Positions 48,501 to 53,943 of a stretch of 64,000 nt of DNA are shown in pieces; positions within the stretch are counted from its first letter, which is position 1, and every line of letters starts with the position of its first letter. A program made the position numbers and the translations under genes. Origin of the DNA: CBDCWQ01 sp965223435 (GTDB lineage Bacteria > Myxococcota > Kuafuiibacteriia > Kuafuiibacteriales > Kuafuiibacteriaceae); assembly GCA_965223435.1 (NCBI GenBank), contig CBDCWQ010000016.1:36226-100225 (forward strand), read 5' to 3'. The notes beneath the pieces are model-generated. The model searched no databases. It saw only the letters and a program-made list of their open reading frames with translations, and was not told where the DNA came from.

Positions 48501-51010
48501 ATGCCCATGACGGCAAAGCCTATTTCAGCCCTGGCGCGACCTCGGAGATTCGATTCGAACCGAACATGACCACACTCAATATCCTCGAAGGCGATGAAGT
48601 CACGGAAGTCGTATATCTTGATAGTGAAGATCCGCCCATGCACGGTCAGGTATTTGTTCGACTCAAGCTGGGAACAACGGTTGGTCGGAATCCCGACATA
48701 GAGAACAAACCGGTGGTCTTTTTCAACGGTTTTGCCTCCGTGCCAGAGTGTGACCAGGCATGCGAGGCTTGGAAGGTTTCTCTTCCCAAAGGACAAGAAC
48801 ATCTCGAAGAGATAAGCGCTGCCCCTCAACAAGAAGCTAACGGAAGACGTCTGGTCTTCAAACACCCGCGCCTTTCCGACTGGGCCGCCATCTACAAAGC
48901 CTTCAAAGCCGATTTAAGCGACTTCGCAGCCATCAGTTTCGAAGTCCAGGCACTTCGATATAAAGCGCCCAAAGCAAATACCGCCGGGTGTGTCAACATT
49001 CGCCTCTCAGAGGAGGACAAAGATCACTGGGCCTCGGAACGATTCCGTATTGGTGCAGATAAGAAACGAAGGATCTACATTTCTCTCAAAGACCTAAAAA
49101 GTGATGGTTCGGATGGGTCTGAAGACAGCGCAAACTTTCGGACGCGTAACTTCGACCAGGTTGCGCAAATGGCGTTCGCTTTTTACCCCAACGTTCTTGA
49201 GAATCAGTTTGATTCGGTTGAGTTCTCCATCGACGAGATCATGGGCCATCGAGTACCTCCCGAAGAAGTGACAACACCAGACTGCGAGACAGTGCAAGAA
49301 CACCCCCCCCCAAGCGAAGGAGAAATCGTCGTGGAGGGGAGCCGAAACCCGCGCTCAAGTGTGCAGGCGCTACTCAACAGTTCCACAACTTATACCGACA
49401 AGGTTACAAACGGGGTTCTTGATCAATTCGTTTCTGGAATATCTTGGACCAAAGGGGAAAAGACAAACGACGGCAAACCAATCCCCCACTGGAATCCTGG
49501 CTTCCCATTCCCGAATCGTTTTATCCAGGTTCACGAGGGTGCCGCATCGACTCCAAAACGGCTGATCGCGGAGATTGTACACCAGATCATCCATCACAAG
49601 GCGCACCAGGGTCGTTTTCATACCACTCCTTTGATGTGCCGCAGTGGTTCTATTCGCCAGTGCCCAGAAGAGCCACACGGCGACACCAACCGCACACCCA
49701 AGTCGGAACGACAGTGGCGAGAGTTCCAATACGGCTTGTGGATTCGGGCGGAAGCCGAAGCGGTGTTCAACTCCATGCTTGTCTTGCATGACATCTATGG
49801 AAACAATTTCTCTTTGAAGGAAATCCTGGATCTTAGCGGAGGAGACACGAGTCACGCCGAATCCGTCTTCCACAGCTACAAGGCAGGACGAGACGACGAA
49901 GAAAGGGTCATTCGTGCACTCATGGAGGTGGTTCAGTATAGGCGAGAATACTATGGTGCAGTTCTTGGGCCACGTCTGAATGAGCGTCTGCTCGATGTAT
50001 GGGGCTACGGAACCGAGGAGCTCCCAACGACTTCAAACTCCGCGCTTGGGAACCCACAAGAAGCGTGGACCCGCATGCAGGCCCGCGACGAATACGGCCA
50101 CTTCGACAGCACCGACCCCCGTGACCAGGATGCGTACTGGTACGAAACCATTGCCCCCGCCGGCGAAGGCAAGAAGCGGCATCAATACGACGATTTTAAG
50201 AAAACGGTAAACAACCTCGGCCTTTTCGATTCGTGCGGAACGGATGAAATCACGTATACACCGGTGCCTTGTTCCGGCGCGGAACCGAAGGTCTTCAAAG
50301 AAATGGAATTCTCTGGCTATCCACTGGAGGCACGGCAGAATATCCCGCGCGCAAAGATTGGTCCCAATGCCAACTATTTGAGCAGCAACAAAGAGAACGT
50401 GCGTATAGATGAAGATGGCAAGCTGCATCTCAACATCACCCAAGACGCCGAATATTCGAACATTTGGTACGCCGCAGAAACGATTTTGAAAGGCGACTTC
50501 GGATATGGTCGGTACACCTTTGTGGTCGAAGCAGACGTAGCCAACTGGGACAAGAACGTGGTCTTGGGGCTCTTCACGTGGGACGAAAGCGACGACGCGC
50601 TATCGCATCACAACCGCGAAATTGACATCGAAATCACCCGATGGGGAAAACAAGATCGCGCACCCATCCAATTTGCGATGCCCCCGTACAACCCCGGTTT
50701 TATCTACAATTTTGGGGTATCTGAGGAAGAACAGAAACGACACAACCAAATCGTGACCTATCAATTCGATTGGGCGCCCAAATCCATTCGGTTTAAGGCT
50801 TATTACGGAGACAGTCCGTCAAACGAAATCGATTCGTGGAACTTCCTAGAGAAGGAATTCATTCAAGAGCCTGGGAAAGAAGAGGTTCGTATCAACTTGT
50901 GGCTGCACCAGACGCCTGAAGACCAGGAACGAAACGCGGTACGCATGCCTGCCTCAGAAAAGCCCGTCGGGGTAATTGTCCACGAATTCCGATTTGATCC
51001 CGCGCAGTGA
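33584..51010 (+). CDS. Giant exported multidomain protein (5808 residues) with beta-helices, PKD-like, jelly-roll and GH16-like domains
   Basis: The ATG at 33584 has AGGA 9 bp upstream and gives a signal peptide ending 'NFAIA' near residue 45; a TTG-initiated longer frame lacks a site. Rough order: PKD-like domains at 106-185, 376-455 and 723-806; jelly-roll, CBM-like modules at 463-632, 2188-2340 and 2405-2581; right-handed beta-helices at 846-1083, 1359-1526 and 1859-1989; cadherin/Big_9-like repeats at 1556-1672, 2586-2772 and 2823-2949; an acidic 'DSDSDGVED' loop near 3203; a long unclassified, partly helical middle (about 3000-4600); two more CBM-like modules at 4706-4883 and 5045-5226; a helical segment with 'EIVHQIIHHKAH' at about 5250-5550; and a C-terminal GH16-like domain (about 5570-5808) with E5679-I-D-I-E5683. 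GH16 enzymes cut beta-1,3/1,4 glucans and galactans. It is probably a surface glycan-binding depolymerase. The convergent lyase gene ends 13 bp away. Confidence 0.85.
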   Translation: MDEHLKPAPEQSRWRLQNTPRLFASLGCITLSIFMANFAIAQNEPASQGGPLLFPAYEGVSTKLPFRKLLGAEGGGQLDEFEAVSDAGRAELAREHSVLNEPFAPGDRVILDGTASIDIGAHAITCSWRQAGGKSIVELETADQCVASFVAPSAFDTLAFELEVSDGEWRVKDTLWVEIVPEDGSKPTHTQFDTMEEGGAYQVCLKAHETSVDTHEIDTELPRVVQQKVIELAKAEAAVIDVCRDLEERRKSSPSADNLVLQLGSDLVSMCEILAEPMGHTAAVLLVFEDDRKGVKGFSSVEAGLAEARAGDLVYVRDPRATPIPEGTLVPEGVHLKAAPQEGQNSGHVPERSGLRVVEHVFPPAALTGKSLATQGGTEVRLSGSQSYSLGGQNLSYQWRQVQGTAVSLSCDDCPQPTFVAPSVKEDQKLVFELVVDNGFFESAPSYVEVDINGIPVGVERALWSTDFSTGPEGWQWWGDSGLKPIRPSDGRMKVPARINRKRLGISRVFRLSEFVESGWNRKDPLVFAFDYQAIATGGSVINGTAPRNFRAHALIGVYDAKTKEQLFQGRAMGGEINDTGRQRHSIDLSSIVEDGTVEELEIVLYRYMTPHINLRLDWRQTLYVDSTRFFSVDGREWNPPPVARALLKRSRQDLGTNSYIQVTQADDGLWYTPPENFSGNDRFRIWTCAGEDCAPTYVSVFVSSTDDDKPVAICPQVLGALGGDRRVELSAKESFDPEGRTLSYTWVQTEGRPVALKDATPASDEPVAWFSAPKWLSDEQLTFQLTVYDQKGGKGRSSTCTASVMVHAQDGATPDFVVDPDDVSALASIQDGLNQAGTAYEETKNRQVVLVKGHHVLPIPSVPNRERCLLNVPDGVILRGLGQNKTILEPSAPDHAVLCVRGSDVTVQGLTVRGLGNGTGIKIPHGEVLRRTRRYVWGDTNGWVTFVTTKKPSRILFQQNRIVGHRFGIGISGNVRDRLNLRYAQDINIRANEVSSNEVAIATRDVRGLRIQNNRLFHNDLAVDVFNYWYRRGVFEIRDNQFNNATNIQTLVTIPRTRFRKRVRKARHFRAGDRAYLDNGFGQLSNSQKTNVSGPLFGVDPISMPVNQAAPVRCWMDAPQDHKILLIVTKAPSHGHLWVGEKRIKDVPYEVPVEAWDAAMDEGGLRYEPLTNYSGTRDTFRLLALDHTTGGYTERTVVPQVRDPKAKQRSKTLNIEMGAQSEEDALVIDAKLVLSDIDNNAKQSPLTYRLATAPRCGEVTILGGGLLRYQSTCSVSKDQFTIEADDGEASTALTIYITPEGAKSSGTEAVSSEPLPTSSEPPVRSLVNVHPELRMGGYTVRLPSTPDAGVEVVPSGTKYVAADGTGDYLTLAEAMSKAVDGTTLFLAPGRHALPQRLTRSSLRLLGTKGTILTGPVSIFGNNLTFEDLEIEGSIHMDATYTEYTSYQKQNRKSRRRTKTTHYRSTTVPRARNVHFKNVVVRGDVRLPKAGRVRELGRHPRYQQYVVKKPTRPHPVVFLEGMNIFGRLIVPSPEWVWQSGNQIESQTNKAEGPVLATLSSLSVTEDVPHTVLLLGENSKANPLDYYLTSLPAYGHFLLDGTLISATELSSFSGFLEIYPFGNVLTYVPPQNLSGEDVDGFSYAVKSRDGMPPSAENTVSSVVSITIQPVNDSPIVADAKAVRMETIGAQVAMQGGPEDESKAEIVKEAIPGTSVLWDLSRYFHDPEGEDCYAIEVESPETDEGARVWAAGAKVFYHAPQTGFETDHISMSVRDCDLAPEAPEEALASTPFTLTVHPKSERDARSFAVRMSTPQETALRFGLSEAEARFDGQAHALGEGAVVFEEPGAFDFLVDDDGPGLFSDLPSALVYASKIDATYREQHGVRITVAPGVYPLAEDGKTLSSDLPPGVSIVCREALIRGTLKTVDLWPAKIAGCLFENGGIHATRYQWTSRHGARKGRVIYRAQTFTGNLWVMSNAFGPESSLVVDLVKMKERRYDGPYYDEMHAWYLAGAPGGRGYQSHNNLRRSELALTTSSSTSADTVKLMSAPSSGRLTREDGTELNVGDTLPPSASLTYMPERGFLGADQFWCGRSGSGLSPVAVHVDVTPRYTDLAAKPFRVQTIRNQPILIDVLRHITAPKGAKLEIVNEDSWTSLRGGQLSVSQDSDKLVMYAPKEDYHADELVVEPKAFLDEDFDLNVGAWNLGKTGHLETQNGLGVLSGTFHQNTPPPVMSQRVELAHRKPNSPLLFEIGVKDSTPRISVTILDADTGTRLLSEDVVRESTTTFDLTDLVKDTTAISVQIHLKQWWAVSWRSNWSVRNRRATGSTSFDFIKVTGEIEIPYKEKSDEFLYTVRDQSGRTVTGRVIVDVAEGAKVRDTRLIAEAKAEAAKARELATNGFFAREEAVLFWDNMKAPAEWNDYEEILPPLEGDTLERQADYFSQYATYWDENKGATITAKGYRARGGIQRTVSLDAWKGGPLELRAKLVYVTATKNDPGIANLYAQFLDPSNPDAEAPVLTLRKTPTSHNRPATFSGDVSSYIPEGAKTILLRLFIEDLWYQDHRQRATIQLLGLVLPEGFAPETQPTDLAAANRLPTLEAIEGVVGYVDGETVVNVLELGKATDAEGSSLRLVRVDETSLNGATVHIEDRTGQIRIVASDYVGVDQLTYTVEDEVEGQVTGTLFFETKHAEGVRPEAKPQLTQTQVSQSVKIRLQGRDKDGDPLSYEVQKPRYGTVALEGAVATYTPDPFFVGPDTFVFRAYDGTRFSEWTPVTILVNELLAPGLASRSDLWHAMLTRWTTEALRLEPASGEMLSLSSAPAVPEAKSFQVYAVEDTERSIQVVGYDPDWMETDDALLDFDIHLSGEQILNTFRPQMNAYQPMRYYIVSPPQHGTLEWDDDAHDNIFVYRPHPNYTGNDSFVYVAHNHRSTSRPAVVTIRVLSENDAPTLALASEAQANASEAQSEADIAEDRRNTWASENRVLISSDDEEEKTRVERQTPVFDANIELPSFFDITSFVESQKNSQTVLEPQTLTKVGYLAEPSQSIYAPYTTMKDAALTPPLVLRRDADGTVAVRRPIGKYVVEVRAQDEALANGTTRLVGTESVSIFEKGEKDDNLIAEVSEDQEGQVVITRIEEGQGEEQARLEVLSFLRSDSGQARIETLKKSIYALKDHSQEGARPLIARMGDFLYEEDHTGRTTHAPVDSDSDGVEDQMVYSTVSSGFTHSGDVHTKTFRAYDASKQTVGAFLWAENDDGTIDIFNRVPAGKDQGEDVLVASRYGRDAVLEMSASGPQLTEDAYALSRTAHTLVTGDNGDVSLGRPLSTVVFHKEPFLPPASVVFYQGAQAFTVEFDYELSIHGSLQVTKRTVEITARPGGTPVTYTIPVGMSSLSNVQVAHEPWAEDAYLRPENLLNDLVANHIEPYYRLGRGKWTQKAYFVDADDGRWIPAKSIESATMVDTTTWSPQKGTASISTLPPMPLDLMRQQHLLVAGATEEEPKTKGALVGEYFVSQRDTSQVIKWWLEPTEDHAEDDRPAWAQMVKVYGKTDGYQDAGIRRAQIVTDRTKLGTMFRKRRKDSSSKKCSDGAPNLTNYQEPIAIACDPVAKDYREKCVDSEPEVEKSSQCFDTMKIRYTKENICRMYQKSPAQNYNGSFSWVIDYYGNIECSGSNHKTCMTQANGHNGRNQVCFSRALSGVKVEYAEVASDWLPFGMNKSKYHRPRPADTHIIRTKTMGDVDQIIKRAIASRSIPDGYGHSEAVVEMLQKDMKDKPTTEDQSSVKEEASTTETGLDVIHIYAAEGEETPIRVLVNKPQVNTKAQEEAVLMRLFQTSYPKSVKRGFRVQDNSGLILDEIYALDAAGRDPRIEQLVVHSAKADQEEAYRNRLSSRYGLPKEAIFFERFENATKLELEFDAGENAEGEALAEAIAVEEVYRNGVLAEVRLQGNMTPSERRQKTKLLRTLDAYRSVTVTAPDELGDCSSREATTLFGWDFKEYCSPDIHWVSVVEITIDNRGRLSDKDRASYSDLVSRLKRYSRAKIVIVDGSEAAKDWSEEVKQAFQTAVIAAEEGTPFEGLGTSGFNARVIKIRQQTASLKSLLENLRQSDRAPYLEAFLALEGAVKTLDLTWNRAQQLRDVEPFSLSSDEALKGATDALTAKLGQTHTHLETAEALYQGIIQEPELRALLQLPDIENEEDKNHVAQEKHGEGLSFTFVPDPFDRTRGKIQVTESTGYLLGEAHVIVPEKSRYQGANIQDLVHILGIEPSARLGCPAGLWLKEAPPLSFIQRLARLHGKEYLHYEVVRTAATGSCPDAHVLVAGTEVPGQPGHFSTEFEVPEGNKAYLRGHLHFLETAAVFPTPQDIKNIVVRKEASSCIYPSEGQYQYCYCVPGSSCAEGEDDLTLWKTAYPSSQWFSDDANKIYWWGTDAFAEEQTGSDGAPTGGEDLIYFQKGPKTRAEIVIRGVSTQVDIPALYFVDHLFETKRYKVTISDHPDHGDTLPVPRYSSWLKSRLRDGKTVETVNESSALTWYIDAKTKDVDQVNAYALRLDRDEFVRELSKYDGQLTAKVIMAFEDQESLEVYHRELWVRFDPNDPIRIDPPSRVVKLDSESVDFSFTIHNDSGADIEYDARIDAPPVLFDAFGLEIKYILNMVSQTQMRFTVPALGSFTHTMTANKNEFENVYATPSFNVTLHDTWGRSIIHPRYQVSFDMGLPENPMLWGGFSDSSSANASHVGLLADGSVGEDGTIEIKNDTLILEDESLGQSPDFISWWQAVDRDFFDYESLIFLIRGGNENSVGKNVQVRLVEHNGNAWLSNPILVTETEQRVVIGLSADYFSSDGQEAVTNEHYIVSEGFFTRNIRDLAFVFTSPEDENSRVRFETRRVVLSTASVEEVQAAPIFALAPPVVEKVEVPDTIEPEPEPEVLPDDAIVYPDPLLQVHPKTVPWHDIVANRISIDGENKTGNRVIFDVSTKYGLLEINAHDGKAYFSPGATSEIRFEPNMTTLNILEGDEVTEVVYLDSEDPPMHGQVFVRLKLGTTVGRNPDIENKPVVFFNGFASVPECDQACEAWKVSLPKGQEHLEEISAAPQQEANGRRLVFKHPRLSDWAAIYKAFKADLSDFAAISFEVQALRYKAPKANTAGCVNIRLSEEDKDHWASERFRIGADKKRRIYISLKDLKSDGSDGSEDSANFRTRNFDQVAQMAFAFYPNVLENQFDSVEFSIDEIMGHRVPPEEVTTPDCETVQEHPPPSEGEIVVEGSRNPRSSVQALLNSSTTYTDKVTNGVLDQFVSGISWTKGEKTNDGKPIPHWNPGFPFPNRFIQVHEGAASTPKRLIAEIVHQIIHHKAHQGRFHTTPLMCRSGSIRQCPEEPHGDTNRTPKSERQWREFQYGLWIRAEAEAVFNSMLVLHDIYGNNFSLKEILDLSGGDTSHAESVFHSYKAGRDDEERVIRALMEVVQYRREYYGAVLGPRLNERLLDVWGYGTEELPTTSNSALGNPQEAWTRMQARDEYGHFDSTDPRDQDAYWYETIAPAGEGKKRHQYDDFKKTVNNLGLFDSCGTDEITYTPVPCSGAEPKVFKEMEFSGYPLEARQNIPRAKIGPNANYLSSNKENVRIDEDGKLHLNITQDAEYSNIWYAAETILKGDFGYGRYTFVVEADVANWDKNVVLGLFTWDESDDALSHHNREIDIEITRWGKQDRAPIQFAMPPYNPGFIYNFGVSEEEQKRHNQIVTYQFDWAPKSIRFKAYYGDSPSNEIDSWNFLEKEFIQEPGKEEVRINLWLHQTPEDQERNAVRMPASEKPVGVIVHEFRFDPAQ

Positions 51011-51023
51011 GCCATTCCCTGGT

Positions 51024-53183
51024 TTAGCGAGCGAGACTCCAGATCGGGGCTACATTGGAGAAGAAATAGGAGTAGGTGCTCTTCGATTCGCTCCGATCGA
51101 TCACAGACTTGATCGTGCTGTTTGTGGGGTAGCGCCGGGCTACGATCCAGTAGAGGGGAGTGTGGTTTCGAACTCTGTTCGGATCCCCGTCGCCCTCACG
51201 GAAGGCGGTATGGGCCCACGACGCCCCGGTGGTAAAGCCGCGGAGCAGGAGGTTGCCCTCGTAGCTCCAGGCATCAAAGCCGTTGTGAAATGCGGCTTCA
51301 GCCGCCGGAAGGAGTCCCAGTAGCGCAAAGAAGTGATAGTGTTGACCATCCCCCTTGTCTTCACCCTTGAATCCGATGCTGGTGTTGAACCCGTAGTTTC
51401 GGCTATAGCCATCCCAGGTGTAGCCACTCGGAAAAATCTCCCCTTGAATCAGATTCCCGAGCGAGCGAATTTCCCTTGGCTTTTTGTTGAATCCAGGATG
51501 CGTGTACATATAGTAGTCGTCGGGTATGGAGTGCCCGACGATTCCATCTTCCATTTGGTTTTGGAAGATTCGGTCGACCGCCTCTTGGCTGTGAGAGACC
51601 AAGCCAAAAACGACGCCGGCGGTACGATCGAGTATAAAAAAATTGTCATAGCCACCACGCTTCGAGCCCTCTTTGTCGATGACCTTATTTGTGCCGTAAG
51701 CTTTTATGCTCAAAAGGCGCGCCCTATCTCGCATGAATGCATCGATATCGGTCTTATCGGTCTCACTGAGAACGCCTTCGTTGTAAATCAGATCGTACAT
51801 AAAGGCCAAGGGGAACTGCATGTGTCCCCCCCGTTGGCCACCATTCGCCCAGTTGTCGCCGTTCGTGCCTAGCTTGGTCCAGCTGAGGAGTGCAGCTTTG
51901 ATGGCCGATGCTTTGCTCGCGGTCGGCTCAATGAGATAACTCATCGCTGCGTCCATGTTCCGTTTGCTGAGTGGCTGGCAGACTTTGTACATCGCCTTCC
52001 ATCCCAGACTGTTCTTCGCGGAGTTCGGTTTTCCGACGGCGCGTGCGTCCTTGATTCGGCCCCAGGCCGATAAAGCAGCTTGCGGCGCGGTACCGTTTTT
52101 CATCTTCTGTCGAATCGTCTCGATTTCACCTCGGTTGAAATAAAGATTGGGATGCTTCGATCTTGCGATCGTAGTGACTCTTCCCGGGATGGTACCAACG
52201 TCCTCTTCTTCAACCACGATTCGGACGGTCGCCGTGTCTACACCGCCGTTTCCGTCCGTGACTTGATATACGAATGAGTCTGTCCCAGTGGACTTGGGTG
52301 TGTAGAAGACCACGGGTTCGGAACGGGTCACGGTTCCTAATTTGGGATCTTGGATAATTTTGTAGACAAGGGTGTCTGAACGGTCGGAATCGGATGCGGA
52401 CAGGGTGATTTTGATCGCCGTGTTGTTCGCGGTGGTGATGCTTAGGTCCCTAGCGATTGGGGGGCTATTTCGAGGAGGACGCTCCGTTTCGACGGGCTCT
52501 TGCCGGTCCATATCCGCAAGTTTTTGAATCTCGGCGTCAGTCAAAGCCCGATCATAGACACGAACGTCTTCGATTCTCCCGTTCCAGGGTCGATCGGTCT
52601 TACCGGAAGGATTTCCTCCGACCCAAGTGGATGGGGCCTCGAGGGTGATATCCCCCGATTGAGTCGTCTCGCCAACCAAGGCGCCATCCTTATAGAGCTT
52701 CATTTTGGCGCCGTCATAAACCGCGGTGACATGGACCTCATCCCCGTCAAAGATGTTCCCGTCACTCGACTGCCCGATGAGAGTTTTAGTTGTTCCGTTG
52801 GTTCGAAGGCGAAACCGAAGTCGGGTGAACTTTCCGTATCTAACAGTGCTGAGCATAAAGTCATGGTCTTGCTCGGCCACACCAGTTGCCCTCGAAATAA
52901 TCCTGCAGTCATTGTAGACACGATCCTCCTCGTTACAGTTTTTGAGGTCGTCGGATTGAACGCGGGCAGCCAAAGTCATTGCCGAACCACTGACATCGAC
53001 GGCTCCGAGGTTGACGTGCTCATCGACGCCATCGAAGTTCTTGGGGCCGAGCCAGTGCTCGACCAGGCCGTCCGAGAGCAAAAGATCCGCGTTTGAACTT
53101 GAGGTCTGAGCCGAGCCTTGGCACGCGAAGGCAAGGCTTAGTGAGAAATATGACAAGAGTTTTTGTGGGACGACCTTACGCAT
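51024..53183 (-). CDS. LamG and alginate-lyase-like lipoprotein
   Basis: This 719-residue protein has a lipoprotein signal MRKVVPQKLLSYFSLSLAFAC (Cys21). Residues about 45-235 are a LamG/concanavalin-like domain ('VHVTAVYDGAKMKLYKDGAL', 'WNGRIEDVRVYDRALTDAEI'). About 245-335 is a Big_9/cadherin-like repeat ('TDSFVYQVTDGNGGVDTATV'). The remainder (about 350-719) is helix-rich and resembles alpha/alpha-toroid alginate lyases and related uronate lyases ('HPNLYFNRGEIETIRQKMKN', 'NWANGGQRGGHMQFPLAFMY', then 'FHNGFDAWSY'). The family call for the catalytic part is from pattern memory. N and H residues in 'NWANGGQRGGH' may be catalytic. It lies convergent with the giant gene and next to another beta-helix lipoprotein, which fits a shared polysaccharide-degrading role. 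Confidence 0.7.
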   Translation of the reverse strand: MRKVVPQKLLSYFSLSLAFACQGSAQTSSSNADLLLSDGLVEHWLGPKNFDGVDEHVNLGAVDVSGSAMTLAARVQSDDLKNCNEEDRVYNDCRIISRATGVAEQDHDFMLSTVRYGKFTRLRFRLRTNGTTKTLIGQSSDGNIFDGDEVHVTAVYDGAKMKLYKDGALVGETTQSGDITLEAPSTWVGGNPSGKTDRPWNGRIEDVRVYDRALTDAEIQKLADMDRQEPVETERPPRNSPPIARDLSITTANNTAIKITLSASDSDRSDTLVYKIIQDPKLGTVTRSEPVVFYTPKSTGTDSFVYQVTDGNGGVDTATVRIVVEEEDVGTIPGRVTTIARSKHPNLYFNRGEIETIRQKMKNGTAPQAALSAWGRIKDARAVGKPNSAKNSLGWKAMYKVCQPLSKRNMDAAMSYLIEPTASKASAIKAALLSWTKLGTNGDNWANGGQRGGHMQFPLAFMYDLIYNEGVLSETDKTDIDAFMRDRARLLSIKAYGTNKVIDKEGSKRGGYDNFFILDRTAGVVFGLVSHSQEAVDRIFQNQMEDGIVGHSIPDDYYMYTHPGFNKKPREIRSLGNLIQGEIFPSGYTWDGYSRNYGFNTSIGFKGEDKGDGQHYHFFALLGLLPAAEAAFHNGFDAWSYEGNLLLRGFTTGASWAHTAFREGDGDPNRVRNHTPLYWIVARRYPTNSTIKSVIDRSESKSTYSYFFSNVAPIWSLAR

Positions 53184-53943
53184 GAGCCCCTGTGTTGCAA
53201 ACGGAATACCTAGCCATAACCTTTGTGAATGGCTCTTGTTGTCCTAAAAAGTAGAGGCTGCCCGCCCCGTCGGGGGCCGGAGCCCCACCAACTCGTCGCC
53301 ATTCGCCATGGATCTGTAACCTCAGCGTCGCGGCGCACACCGAGTCTTCGAAGAGAGTCGAGATCGGGCGAGCCATGAAGTATTGAACGTCAATGTCCGA
53401 TTTAGCCCGTCATGACATCTGATATCCGGTTTGTCTTAACCTCCCTCGATGAAGAAAGGCCCATTGTGGGAGGAGACACAACGGCTCCGCGGGAAAATCG
53501 AAGACTCACGGACGCGAGCCGGTCTCGATCCAAGTGGAGTCACCTTCGGAATGGGCCACCCAATTCGTGCCCACGCTTCGTCTCTTTCAGGTCCCCGTTT
53601 CCGATGCCCTCAGCCCACACCATCGATCTTTGAGACAACTCCGCTAGAACCCGGAATAGAAATGGGTCTCACGTGCCCACTGCAGTCAGCACATCTGGCA
53701 GAATATCGCCAACTAGAGTGCGCATTGGCGATCACTAAAAAAGACACTCAATACTCGATACACCGAATAGCGAGCCCTGTTGGACATTTTTTTCTCCGTG
53801 TCCGAGCGAAGACAACAACCGCCAACTTGCTGTCATTCTTACGCAGTAAGGACTGCACTGAAGGACAACCCGATTGCGTGCGTGTGTCGGTAACGAATTA
53901 ATCGAGGCGCCAATGTCTTTTCATCGTGTAATATTTGTAGAGA
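53184..53943. other. Divergent intergenic region between the two lipoprotein genes
   Basis: The 760 bp between the lyase (minus) and the beta-helix lipoprotein (plus) should hold both promoters. A plus-strand frame at 53449-53901 lacks a signal, a recognisable domain or a good ribosome binding site, and I do not call it. I find no repeat or RNA structure. Confidence 0.45.

Noticed and set aside
53449..53901. 150-codon plus-strand frame
   Set aside because: No recognisable domain, signal or ribosome binding site; amino-acid make-up looks random.
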